Below, in pieces: positions 6,949 to 14,507 of a stretch of 19,926 nucleotides of DNA. Within the stretch, counting starts at the first letter, position 1; each line of letters opens with the position of its first letter. The DNA comes from QHXQ01 sp036389375. Its GTDB lineage: Bacteria; Acidobacteriota; Blastocatellia; Pyrinomonadales; Pyrinomonadaceae. The stretch spans positions 1-19,926 of the forward strand of contig DASVQA010000194.1 of the NCBI GenBank assembly GCA_036389375.1, in the 5' to 3' direction. Under the pieces are notes generated by a model. It ran no database searches. It was not told where the DNA came from and saw nothing but the letters and a program-made list of their open reading frames with translations. The position numbers and the translations under genes were made by a program.

Positions 6949-9039
6949 TCACCAAATCTGGCAACGCTTGTCCGGTGGGCGCACCATCGGATCGCCCTCT
7001 TTGCACTGGAACGCGGTGGCGAATTGCGCCATGTTCGAGAGCGGCCCGTTCACGCGGAAACGTGCGAGCGGGTGCGGGTCAACGACGACGAGTTGGCGCG
7101 CATACTCCGGCCGGATGTTGCCCGCCCAGACCTGCGCCCAAGCGAGAAAGAAACGCTGTTCCGGCGTGAAGCCGTCAATCGTCTTGCCCGGTCGCCCGCC
7201 CTGCGCCTGTTTGAACGCAGCATAAGCGACCGTCAACCCGCCCAGATCGGCCACCGATTCGCCCACGACCAGTTTGCCGTTCAGATGCAGCCCCGGCTCG
7301 GCCTCGAAGGCGTCGAACTGTTTGACGACGCAGTCCGTGCGCTCCTTGAAATTCTTGAAGTCGGCCGGCGTCCACCAGTCAACCAGATTGCCCTCGGCGT
7401 CGAAGCGTGCGCCCTGATCGTCGAAGCCGTGCGTCATCTCGTGCCCGATGACCGCGCCCATGCCGCCGTAGTTGATCGCATCGTCGGCGAGCGGGTCGAA
7501 GAAGGGCGGCTGCATGATGCCGGCGGGGAAGACGATCTCGTTGATGGACGGATTGTAGTAGGCGTTGACGGTCGGCGGCGACATGCCCCACTCGGTGCGA
7601 TCTACAGGCTTGCCGATGTGGCCCAGATTGCGTTTGATCTCGAACTCGCTGGCCCGGCGCACGTTCTCGATGTAAGCGCCGCGCCCGATGTCGAGCGCCT
7701 CGTAGTTGCGCCACTTGTCTGGATAACCGATCTTACGCAGGTAAGCGTCGAGTTTGGCGATGGCGCGCTGGCGCGTCACGTCGCTCATCCAGCTTAAGGT
7801 CGAGAGGTCTTGCCTGAGCGCCGTGATCAGATTGACCACCATCGCCTGCGCGCGCTTCTTGGTCTCCGGCGTAAACGCCTTCTTGACGTAGAACTCGCCG
7901 AGCGCCTCGCCCAGAGCCTGATCCGTGCCCGCGACGCAGCGCTTCCAACGCGGCAGCATCTCTTTTGCGCCCGTCAGCACACGCCCGTTGAAATTGAAAT
8001 CCTCCTGCACGAAAGCCGCGGACAGAAGTGGCGCGCTTGAGTTGAGCAAGTGCCACCTGAGATAGACGCGCCAGTCTTCGAGCGGCACGCTGGTCAACAG
8101 TTTATCGGCCGCTTTGAGGAAATCCGGTTGGGCGACATTGATCTCCTGCACGGAGGTGAGGCCGCGCTGGCTCAGATACTGCGACCATTCGATGTGCGGT
8201 GTCAGTTGATTGAGCGCGGCGACCGACATCTTGTTGTAGTTGGCGGCCGGGTCGCGCCGCTCGGCCCGCGTCTTCGACGCCTCGGCCAGTTTCCGCTCGA
8301 TCTCGATGACCGTCTGCGCCTCTTTACCGGCCGTCTCCGCTGTGTCGCCCGCCAACTCGAACATCTTGGCGACGTGCTTCGCGTACTCGTCGCGGAGTTG
8401 CTTCGAGCGGTCGTCGTCTTTGAGGTAGTAGTCGCGGTCGGGCAGCGAGATGCCGCCCTGCGAAAGTTGCGCGATGACGGATTGCGAGTTCTTGAAATCC
8501 TGCGCCGCGCTGAAGCGGAACAACGTGCCGAGACCGAGACTGTGCATGTGCGCGATCTGGTCTTGCAGCCCGCGCACGTCCTTGATGGCGGCGATGCGCG
8601 CGAACTCGGGCGCGAGCGGCTTTGCGCCCGCCGCCTCGATGCTCGGCTCGTCCATGCAGGCCGCATAGAAATCGCCGACCTTCTGTTCCGTCGTGCCGCG
8701 CTTCACCTTCTGGTTGTGCGCCGCCGCTTCCAGTATGTCGCGCAACACCGTCTGATTCTTTTCGCGCAACTCCTCAAACTTGCCCCAGCGCGCAAAGGCT
8801 GGCGGCACAGGGTTGCGCTCCATCCAGCCGCCGTTGGCGAACTGGTTGAAGTCCTGACAGGCGCTCGCGTTGCGATCAAGATTGGCCGTGTCAAAGCCGT
8901 GTATGTCTGCGGCGGGCGCAGCTTTGACGGCCGCTTGCGGCGTCAGCGCCGCGCTGCCCCTGCGCGCCGTCGCAAGCACCGCGCACAGGATGAACACCAA
9001 ACATAGTGAGACGACGAGTCTTGCTCTCCACACACGCAT
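6949..9039 (-). CDS. M13 family zinc metallopeptidase (neprilysin/PepO-like)
   Basis: The 696-residue product is an exported M13 endopeptidase that cleaves oligopeptides outside the cytoplasm. Seen: a basic N-terminus and signal segment (about residues 6-25), then the typical start of the mature domain with a lone Cys and FANGGW (about 68-73). The substrate-binding NAYYN (492-496) and zinc motif HEMTH (533-537) inside VIGHEMTHGFDDQG follow, then ESVAD (594-598) with the third zinc ligand Glu594. DPHPLARFRVNGP (about 654-666) and a C-terminal CKEGDPM...CQIW close the family core. Length and order agree with full-length bacterial members and no key residue is missing. The start at 9039 gives a clean signal peptide and has GAGAGG 11 bases upstream. 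FKBP precedes it by 138 bases on the same strand; co-transcription is possible and would pair an exported protease with a fold helper. Confidence 0.95.
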   Translation of the reverse strand: MRVWRARLVVSLCLVFILCAVLATARRGSAALTPQAAVKAAPAADIHGFDTANLDRNASACQDFNQFANGGWMERNPVPPAFARWGKFEELREKNQTVLRDILEAAAHNQKVKRGTTEQKVGDFYAACMDEPSIEAAGAKPLAPEFARIAAIKDVRGLQDQIAHMHSLGLGTLFRFSAAQDFKNSQSVIAQLSQGGISLPDRDYYLKDDDRSKQLRDEYAKHVAKMFELAGDTAETAGKEAQTVIEIERKLAEASKTRAERRDPAANYNKMSVAALNQLTPHIEWSQYLSQRGLTSVQEINVAQPDFLKAADKLLTSVPLEDWRVYLRWHLLNSSAPLLSAAFVQEDFNFNGRVLTGAKEMLPRWKRCVAGTDQALGEALGEFYVKKAFTPETKKRAQAMVVNLITALRQDLSTLSWMSDVTRQRAIAKLDAYLRKIGYPDKWRNYEALDIGRGAYIENVRRASEFEIKRNLGHIGKPVDRTEWGMSPPTVNAYYNPSINEIVFPAGIMQPPFFDPLADDAINYGGMGAVIGHEMTHGFDDQGARFDAEGNLVDWWTPADFKNFKERTDCVVKQFDAFEAEPGLHLNGKLVVGESVADLGGLTVAYAAFKQAQGGRPGKTIDGFTPEQRFFLAWAQVWAGNIRPEYARQLVVVDPHPLARFRVNGPLSNMAQFATAFQCKEGDPMVRPPDKRCQIW

Positions 9040-9177
9040 CGGATTTCGCACCTCTCTCAAAAAAGATGTGACCAACTTGGGGGCTGTACTTGAGGGCTGC
9101 TTGTGCCACATGATAGCAGCCGCGCGCCGTTTTGCGTAGCAGACTGCCGGGCAGACGCGCGGGCTTAAACACCCAAG

Positions 9178-9711
9178 TCACTTAGCGGCAACCAACTCGA
9201 CCTCGAAGATGAGCGTGGCGTTGCCGGGAATATTCGGCGGTCGCCCTTGCGCGCCGTAGCCGAGTTTGGGCGGGATGATTAGTCTGCGTTTGCCGCCGAC
9301 CTTCATCGTCGCTATGCCCTCTTCCCAACCTTTGATGACCGTCCCACCGCCGAGCGTGAACTCGTACGGCTGTTGCCCCGGATGATCGTATGAACTGTCG
9401 AACTTCGCGCCGCTCTCAAGCGTGCCCGTGTACTTCACCGCCACTGTCTGCCCGCGTTGCGGCGTCGCGCCCGTGCCCGCGACCTCATCCACGTAGCGCA
9501 AGCCCGAAGCGGTCGTGACCTCGCCGCCGCTCGTCGTCGTGTTGCCGCGCAGGAACAGGTAAGCCAGCCCGGCCAAGCCTAACGCGGCGATCAGGAGGAT
9601 GGCCATCAGACGTGTGCGGTTGTTGGCCCCTCTGTGTGGCGTTGATTGTTGTGCGTAGAGACCTTTGCGCCCTTTTCTCTTCCCGGTCTGGCGCTTACGA
9701 CTTTGCGGCAA
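9178..9711 (-). CDS. Membrane-anchored FKBP-type peptidyl-prolyl isomerase
   Basis: The 177-residue product is an FKBP-type prolyl cis-trans isomerase tethered to the membrane. Seen: a very basic N-terminal tail (residues 1-35, with KRKGRK at 11-16), one membrane segment (about 36-54), a short linker, then a complete FKBP domain. The domain carries KYTG with Tyr94, KFDSS with Phe104 and Asp105, the Phe118 strand, VIKGWEEG with Val125, Ile126 and Trp129, LGYG with Tyr152, and a closing FEVEL with Phe169, so the expected active-site residues are present. The basic-inside rule places the domain in the periplasm. The start is TTG at 9711, supported by GGAGG ten bases upstream; an ATG at residue 36 would remove the basic tail and is less likely. 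It precedes the M13 peptidase gene and diverges from the hydroxylase operon. Confidence 0.92.
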   Translation of the reverse strand: MPQSRKRQTGKRKGRKGLYAQQSTPHRGANNRTRLMAILLIAALGLAGLAYLFLRGNTTTSGGEVTTASGLRYVDEVAGTGATPQRGQTVAVKYTGTLESGAKFDSSYDHPGQQPYEFTLGGGTVIKGWEEGIATMKVGGKRRLIIPPKLGYGAQGRPPNIPGNATLIFEVELVAAK

Positions 9712-9721
9712 GGCGTTTGTT

Positions 9722-9726
9722 CCTCC
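9722..9726 (-). promoter_or_regulatory. Ribosome binding site supporting the TTG start of FKBP
   Basis: GGAGG on the minus strand lies 10 bases before the TTG at 9711. It is the strongest such site near this gene and is the reason for choosing the TTG start. Confidence 0.7.
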
Positions 9727-9790
9727 GGTCTGCGAATGGCTGAAGCGTGCGGGCGCTTAATTTCGCACAGCGCACGGCGGGAGAGCAAGA

Positions 9791-9846
9791 GATGAGGGAT
9801 GAGGGATAAACAGAAAGGCTTTTCTTCTTCAGCCCTCAACCCTTTC
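9791..9846. repeat. 7-bp tandem-repeat palindrome (locus B)
   Basis: GATGAGG is repeated at 9791-9797 and 9798-9804, followed by the diverged GATAAAC (9805-9811). Facing them are CCCTCAA (9833-9839) and CCCTTTC (9840-9846). The arms pair over about 13 bases with two mismatches. It lies in the divergent FKBP/hydroxylase gap, where it cannot be a shared 3' terminator. Confidence 0.7.
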
Positions 9847-9868
9847 CTCCGGCCCTGCGCCGCTCGCA

Positions 9869-9897
9869 TTGACTTTCCGCGCGATTTGGCTTAGAAG
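9869..9897 (+). promoter_or_regulatory. Candidate promoter of the molybdenum hydroxylase operon
   Basis: TTGACT (9869-9874, five of six) and TAGAAG (9892-9897, four of six) are separated by 17 bases, the optimal sigma70 spacing. The leader to the ATG at 10016 would be about 110 bases. Judged by eye only. Confidence 0.4.
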
Positions 9898-10015
9898 CAG
9901 CGCCAAAGAACAGCTAGGCTTTACTTCCCTTTGACACGTGCCGGAGCGCGCATCACGAGCCGCGCGGTTTGCACGCAAGAGTTGCCCACACTGCTGAACG
10001 CGAGGTTTGCGCCCG

Positions 10016-10480
10016 ATGAAGCGAGAGATCAACATCAACGTCAACGGCACACAGCACAAGCACGCGGTTGAGCCGCGCCTGCTGCTCGTCCATTATTTGC
10101 GCGACGTGCTGGGTCTGACCGGCACACACGTCGGCTGCGAGACATCGCTCTGCGGCGCTTGCACGGTCAACGTGGACGGGCGCGCGGTCAAGTCCTGCAC
10201 GATGTTCGCCGTCCAAGCCGACGGCGCAAGCGTGACGACGATTGAGGGCATGGCCCGCGACGGCGCGCTACATCCCGTGCAACAGGGCTTCTGGGAATGT
10301 CACGGGCTACAGTGCGGCTATTGTACGCCCGGCATGATCATGACGGCCGCGCAACTGCTGGAACGCAACCCCAAGCCCACGCACGAAGAGATACGCCACG
10401 GCCTCGAAGGCAATCTTTGTCGCTGCACCGGCTACCAACACATCGTCGAAGCCGTCGCATACGCGGCTAAAAAGCAGTGA
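10016..10480 (+). CDS. Molybdenum hydroxylase small subunit, two [2Fe-2S] clusters (CoxS-like)
   Basis: The 154-residue product is the iron-sulfur subunit of a xanthine-oxidase family enzyme, passing electrons from the molybdenum site to FAD in the medium subunit. Seen: a plant-type ferredoxin N-terminal domain with Cys41, Cys46, Cys49 and Cys61 (CETSLCGAC), then the helical domain with the second cluster set Cys100, Cys103, Cys135 and Cys137 (CGYCTPGM and CRCTGY). All eight ligands are present and the length is typical. ATG 10016 is preferred over a TTG nine bases upstream because GAGG lies 10 bases before it. It is first in an operon with the large and medium subunits and CoxG. The stop codon lies inside an imperfect palindrome, and the large subunit starts 81 bases downstream. 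Confidence 0.96.
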   Translation: MKREININVNGTQHKHAVEPRLLLVHYLRDVLGLTGTHVGCETSLCGACTVNVDGRAVKSCTMFAVQADGASVTTIEGMARDGALHPVQQGFWECHGLQCGYCTPGMIMTAAQLLERNPKPTHEEIRHGLEGNLCRCTGYQHIVEAVAYAAKKQ

Positions 10481-10545
10481 TGGGTGACAACTGCCGATTG
10501 GCAAGGCAAGAGCTTGCGTTAACTCGGCACTTATCACTCGTCACT
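10476..10545. repeat. Imperfect palindrome with 7-bp periodicity at the small/large subunit junction (locus C)
   Basis: The left arm 10476-10497 and right arm 10524-10545 pair over 22 positions with two G-U pairs and two mismatches. A 7-bp beat is visible: GTGATGG then GTGACAA on the left, TTATCAC then TCGTCAC on the right. The left arm contains the small subunit stop codon. The whole lies between two genes of one operon, just before the large subunit ribosome site. Confidence 0.7.
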
Positions 10546-10561
10546 GTTCTTCGGAGATTAT

Positions 10562-12982
10562 ATGTCGCCAAAATACGTCGGGCAGAGAGTGAAGCGGACG
10601 GAAGACCCGCGCTTGATCAAGGGGCTGGCGCATTACGTGGACGACGTACGCCTGCCCGATACTTTGCACGTCGCTTTCGTGCGCTCGGTCTACGCGCACG
10701 CGCGGCTCGTGAACGTGGATGCGAGCGAGGCGCGCAAAGCGCCGGGCGTGGTCGCGGTCTATACGGGGCGCGACGTGGCGGAGCGCGTGGGGCCTGTGCC
10801 GTGCGCGGGCAACCTGCCGGATTTGAAAGTGCCCGATCATCGCGTGCTGGCGCAGGACAAGGTTTACTTTGTCGGTCATCCAATCGCCGCCGTCGTGGCG
10901 ACCGATAGTTACGCTGCGCGCGATGCCGTTGATCTGGTCGTGGTTGATTACGACGAATTGCCGGTGGTGGTTGATGCGCTGGCGGCGGCCGAAGGCGGCG
11001 GCACGATGATACACGAGCAGTTCGGCAGCAACGTCGCGTACAAACTGACGGCGGGCGAAGGCGACATCGAGGCGGCGCTCGCGGGCGCGGATCACGTCAT
11101 CCGTCAGCGCATTGTGAACCAGCGCCTCGCGCCGGTGGCGATGGAGCCGCGCGGCGTGCTGGCGCGCTATTATCCGGGCGAGGAAGAGTTGACCGTCTGG
11201 TCTTCGACGCAGATTCCGCATCTCTTACGCACGCAGCTTGCGCTGATGATCGGCATCCCCGAAAACAAGTTGCGCGTGATCACGCCGGAAGTCGGCGGCG
11301 GTTTCGGCTCGAAGCTGAACGTCTACGCGGAAGAGGCGCTGCTCGGTTGGATTTCGATGCAACTGGGCAAGCCCGCCAAGTGGATCGAGACGCGGCGCGA
11401 GAACATGCAGGCGACCATACACGGACGCGATCAGAACGGCGAGATCGAGATCGGTTGTCAGCACGACGGCACGTTGACGGGTCTGCGCTACAACGTCGTC
11501 GCTGACCTCGGCGCTTATCATCAACTCCTAACGCCCGCCATCCCGACGCTCACCGGGCTGATGCTCTCAGGCTGCTATAAAATTCCCGCCATCCAGATCA
11601 ACGTCACCGGCGTCTTCACCAACAAGATGGCGACGGACGCTTATCGCGGCGCGGGTCGGCCCGAGGCCACTTACGTCGTTGAGCGCGCGCTCGATCTGGT
11701 CGCCGCAGAACTTGGGCTTGACCCGGTCGAAGTGCGCCGCCGCAACTTCCCCAAGCCCGACGAGTTTCCGTTTAAGACCGCGACCGGCCTCTTCTACGAC
11801 AGCGGCGACTACGAGGCCGCGCTCGATAAGGCGCTTGCCAATGCCGATTACACGAAGCTGCGCGCCGAACAGAAACAGGCGCGCGCGCAAGGCCGGTTGA
11901 TCGGCATCGGCGTCTCGACCTACGTGGAGATTTGCGCGCTGGGGCCGTCGCAGGCGATGCCCGCCGGTGGTTGGGAGAGCGCCACCGTCCGCATCGAACC
12001 GACCGGCAAGGTGACCGTGCTAACCGGCGCGTCGCCGCACGGACAAGGGCAGGAGACATCTTTCGCCCAACTCGCCGCCGACGAGTTAGGCGTTGACCTG
12101 AACGACGTAACAGTGATTCACGGCGACACGTCCATCGTGCAATACGGCATCGGCACGTTCGGCAGCCGCGCCACGGCCGTCGGCGGCACGGCCGTCTACA
12201 TCGCCATCGAGAAGCTGAAAGAGAAGGCGTCGAAGATTGCCGCGCACCTGCTCGGCACGGACGCCGCGAGCGTCTTTTTCGCCGACGGTAAATTTACCCG
12301 CGCGGGCGAACGTAAGAGCGCGGCTGCTGCGGCCGGGGCTGATCCGGGTGAAGTGCCCCCGCCCATTTTGCCTGCGGGGCAAGACCCGGCCGGTGCATTG
12401 CCCGAACCCGATGCCGACGGCAAACGCGTCACCTTGCAGGACGTGGCGCTCGCCGCGCACCTTGCCAAAGACCTGCCGCCCGACATGGAGCCGGGTCTAT
12501 CGGCCACCTACTTCTTCGAGCCGAAGAATTTCACTTTCCCCTTCGGCACGCACATCTGTGTCGTCGAACTCGACCGCGAGACGGGCGACATAAAGTTTCT
12601 GCGCTACGTCGCCGTTGACGACTGCGGCAAGGTCATCAATCCTTTGCTCGTCGAAGGACAGGTGCATGGCGGCATCGTGCAGGCGCTCGGACAGGCGCTC
12701 TATGAAACGGTCGTCTATGACGAGCAGGGGCAACTTATCACCGGCACGCTCATGGACTACGCCGTGCCGCGCGCCCACATGCTCCCCTGGTTCGAGCTTG
12801 ACCGCACCGAGACGCCTTCGCCCGTCAACCCGCTCGGCGTCAAAGGCGTCGGCGAAGCGGGCACGATTGGCGCGACGCCCGCGATTGTCAGCGCGGTCGT
12901 TGACGCGCTCGCGCCCTTCGGCGTGCGCCATCTCGACATGCCGATCAAGCCGGAGATGGTCTGGCGCATCGTTAACGCATGA
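10562..12982 (+). CDS. Molybdenum hydroxylase large subunit, form II CO-dehydrogenase-like (CoxL-like)
   Basis: The 806-residue product is the molybdopterin-binding catalytic subunit of a xanthine-oxidase family hydroxylase. Seen: the N-terminal KRTEDPRLIKG entry typical of CoxL-type subunits, GGGFGSK (about 245-251) of the cofactor site, and AYRGAGR at 360-366. GVGEAGT with the catalytic Glu765 stands near the C-terminus. AYRGAGR is the form II signature; proven CO dehydrogenases (form I) carry AYxCSFR, so CO oxidation should not be assumed. The length is typical, but residues 581-621 form an Ala/Pro-rich low-complexity stretch that looks like an insertion. ATG 10562 has CGGAG 5 bases upstream. 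It follows the small subunit and precedes the medium subunit by 19 bases. The substrate is unknown; aromatic or N-heterocyclic compounds or aldehydes are all seen in this superfamily. Confidence 0.95.
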   Translation: MSPKYVGQRVKRTEDPRLIKGLAHYVDDVRLPDTLHVAFVRSVYAHARLVNVDASEARKAPGVVAVYTGRDVAERVGPVPCAGNLPDLKVPDHRVLAQDKVYFVGHPIAAVVATDSYAARDAVDLVVVDYDELPVVVDALAAAEGGGTMIHEQFGSNVAYKLTAGEGDIEAALAGADHVIRQRIVNQRLAPVAMEPRGVLARYYPGEEELTVWSSTQIPHLLRTQLALMIGIPENKLRVITPEVGGGFGSKLNVYAEEALLGWISMQLGKPAKWIETRRENMQATIHGRDQNGEIEIGCQHDGTLTGLRYNVVADLGAYHQLLTPAIPTLTGLMLSGCYKIPAIQINVTGVFTNKMATDAYRGAGRPEATYVVERALDLVAAELGLDPVEVRRRNFPKPDEFPFKTATGLFYDSGDYEAALDKALANADYTKLRAEQKQARAQGRLIGIGVSTYVEICALGPSQAMPAGGWESATVRIEPTGKVTVLTGASPHGQGQETSFAQLAADELGVDLNDVTVIHGDTSIVQYGIGTFGSRATAVGGTAVYIAIEKLKEKASKIAAHLLGTDAASVFFADGKFTRAGERKSAAAAAGADPGEVPPPILPAGQDPAGALPEPDADGKRVTLQDVALAAHLAKDLPPDMEPGLSATYFFEPKNFTFPFGTHICVVELDRETGDIKFLRYVAVDDCGKVINPLLVEGQVHGGIVQALGQALYETVVYDEQGQLITGTLMDYAVPRAHMLPWFELDRTETPSPVNPLGVKGVGEAGTIGATPAIVSAVVDALAPFGVRHLDMPIKPEMVWRIVNA

Positions 12983-13001
12983 AGTGTGGAGAGTGTGAAC
13001 A

Positions 13002-13856
13002 ATGATTCCAGCACAATTCGATTACGTCGTGCCCGCGTCGCTCGCTGAAGCGGCTGCGCTACTGGCCGAGCGGCCGGATGAGGCGAAGATACTGGCGGGC
13101 GGGCACAGCCTGATCCCCGCGATGAAGCTGCGCCTCGCACAGCCGCAACTGTTAATTGACATCAGCCGCTTGAAAGACCTTGCCTACATCCGCGAAGAGG
13201 GCGGGCAGCTACGCATCGGGGCGATGACGACGCATTACGCACTCGAATCGTCCGCCCGCCTGCGCGAAATCTGTCCGCTCCTGCCCGCCTGCGCCGCCAC
13301 CATCGGCGACGTGCAGGTGCGCAACTGCGGCACAATCGGCGGCAGCCTCGCGCACGCAGACCCGGCCGCCGACTGGCCCGCCGCCATCCTCGCGCTCGAC
13401 GCCGAACTCGTCGCCACCAGCGCCAACGGCGAGCGCACGATCAGGGCCACGGACTTCTTCGTTGACATGCTCACGACCGCGCTCGAACCCGGCGAAATCC
13501 TGCGCGAGATACGCGTGCCGCTCGCACAGGCGCGCGCACAACAAGCGTATCTCAAGCTGCCGCACCCCGCGTCCGGCTTCGCCGTCGTGGGCGTAGCTGT
13601 CAATCTCACGCAGCAGAACAATACCTGCGCGAGCATCGCCGTCGGCCTCACCAGCGTCGCCGCTAAAGCCTTTCGCGCGGGCGGCGTCGAACAGGCGCTC
13701 GTGGGGCGTGCGCTCGACGAGCAGACAATCGCCGCTGCCGCCGCCCACGCAACCGACAGCGTCGAGCTAAACGAAGACCTGTTTGCTTCCGCCGACTATC
13801 GCCGCCACCTTGCACAGGTCTATACCCGTCGCGCGATCACGGCAGCAGCGGGATGA
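13002..13856 (+). CDS. Molybdenum hydroxylase FAD-binding medium subunit (CoxM-like)
   Basis: The 284-residue product is the flavoprotein subunit that takes electrons from the [2Fe-2S] clusters and hands them to an acceptor. Seen: the FAD motifs AGGHSLIP (residues 32-39) and TIGGS (111-115), the characteristic N-terminal FDYVVPASLAEA, and a C-terminal domain ending YRRHLAQVYTRRAI, the usual close of CoxM-type subunits. There is no Cys-rich insert such as the [4Fe-4S] cluster of the 4-hydroxybenzoyl-CoA reductase beta subunit. The length is typical. ATG 13002 is preceded by GGAGAG about 9 bases upstream. The gene follows the large subunit by 19 bases, giving an S-L-M order in place of the M-S-L order of classical cox clusters. 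Confidence 0.95.
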   Translation: MIPAQFDYVVPASLAEAAALLAERPDEAKILAGGHSLIPAMKLRLAQPQLLIDISRLKDLAYIREEGGQLRIGAMTTHYALESSARLREICPLLPACAATIGDVQVRNCGTIGGSLAHADPAADWPAAILALDAELVATSANGERTIRATDFFVDMLTTALEPGEILREIRVPLAQARAQQAYLKLPHPASGFAVVGVAVNLTQQNNTCASIAVGLTSVAAKAFRAGGVEQALVGRALDEQTIAAAAAHATDSVELNEDLFASADYRRHLAQVYTRRAITAAAG

Positions 13857-13914
13857 GAGGTCAGAGGTTAATTAAGACAAAGACTTTATTTCTGACCTCT
13901 AATCTCTGACCTCT
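13856..13914. repeat. 7-bp tandem-repeat hairpin between medium subunit and CoxG genes (locus D)
   Basis: AGAGGTC-AGAGGTT (13856-13869) begins on the last base of the medium subunit stop codon. Facing it, on the minus strand, are AGAGGTC-AGAGATT-AGAGGTC (13894-13914). Arms 13856-13870 and 13900-13914 pair over 15 positions, 14 Watson-Crick plus one G-U. The loop is AT-rich. It fills most of the gap between the two genes. Confidence 0.88.
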
Positions 13915-13929
13915 GATCTGCGGTTTCTT

Positions 13930-14472
13930 ATGAAGATTGAAGGCACACACGAGTTGCGGGCGGCGCGGGCGCGGGTTTATGCGGCGCTGGTTGATCCGTC
14001 GGTGCTGGCGCGTTGTATACCGGGCTGCGAGCGTTTGGAGCAGACCGGCGAGCACGCTTACGCGGCGACGCTGCGCGCGGGCGTCGGCGCGATCAAAGGT
14101 GTCTTTCAAGGCAACGTCCGGCTTGAGGATATGCGCCCGCCGGAACACTACCGCATCGTGGTTGACGGCAAGGGGCAGCCCGGTTTTCTGAAAGGCGCGG
14201 GCGATCTCGACCTGACGGAACGCGACGGCGTGACCGTGATCAAGTATGCGGGCGACGTGCAGGTGGGCGGCACGATTGCCGGTGTCGGGCAACGCATGAT
14301 TCAGGGCGCGGCGAAGATGATGGCGGCGCAGTTCTTCACCGCGCTCGAAGCCGAAGCGCAGGCCGCGCCCGACGCGCCACCACCGTCACCGCCCAACTTT
14401 TTTCGATTCGCCCTGAGTTGGTTCTCAGGGCTGCTCCGACGCACATTCCAACGCCGCCCGGAAACAGATTAA
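13930..14472 (+). CDS. CoxG-like SRPBCC-domain protein
   Basis: The 180-residue product belongs to the CO dehydrogenase subunit G family. Members have an SRPBCC fold with a hydrophobic cavity and are reported to link CoxSML-type enzymes to the membrane and quinone pool. Seen: the N-terminal MKIEGTHEL strand, the VWxAL-type helix (here VYAALVDPSVLARCIPGCE, about 16-34), the Gly-rich strands in the middle (GFLKGAGDLDL, about 85-95) and GTIAGVGQRMIQGAAKMM (about 114-131). The tail (about 157-180) is a Pro-rich linker, then FFRFALSWFSGLLRR and a basic end, fitting a peripheral membrane anchor. No clear ribosome site precedes the ATG; the repeat hairpin of locus D lies just upstream. As last gene of the S-L-M-G operon it most likely serves the same enzyme. 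It converges on the ligase gene with a 35-base gap. Confidence 0.9.
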   Translation: MKIEGTHELRAARARVYAALVDPSVLARCIPGCERLEQTGEHAYAATLRAGVGAIKGVFQGNVRLEDMRPPEHYRIVVDGKGQPGFLKGAGDLDLTERDGVTVIKYAGDVQVGGTIAGVGQRMIQGAAKMMAAQFFTALEAEAQAAPDAPPPSPPNFFRFALSWFSGLLRRTFQRRPETD

Positions 14473-14507
14473 ACCCGCCGCGCCGCCTCCGCCTTCACGC
14501 GCGCTAC

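Larger units (their letters stand above)
9712..10015. other. Divergent intergenic region between FKBP and the hydroxylase operon
   Basis: These 304 bases hold the FKBP ribosome site (9722-9726), a 7-bp-repeat palindrome (9791-9846), a candidate operon promoter (9869-9897) and the ribosome site for the small subunit. No convincing coding frame was seen on either strand. Confidence 0.6.

Noticed and set aside
8050..9006. Plus-strand open frame opposite the M13 peptidase gene
   Set aside because: Antisense shadow of a complete M13 gene; no ribosome site or recognisable domain.
9931..9936. Perfect TTGACA upstream of the hydroxylase operon
   Set aside because: No A/T-rich -10 lies 15-19 bases downstream; the TTGACT/TAGAAG pair at 9869-9897 is better spaced.
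6885..13914. Heptamer repeats as a CRISPR array
   Set aside because: Units are only 7 bp, directly abutting without spacers, and no cas gene is present.
10016..14472. Calling the operon an aerobic CO dehydrogenase
   Set aside because: The large subunit lacks the form I AYxCSFR active-site loop, so CO oxidation is not supported by the sequence.
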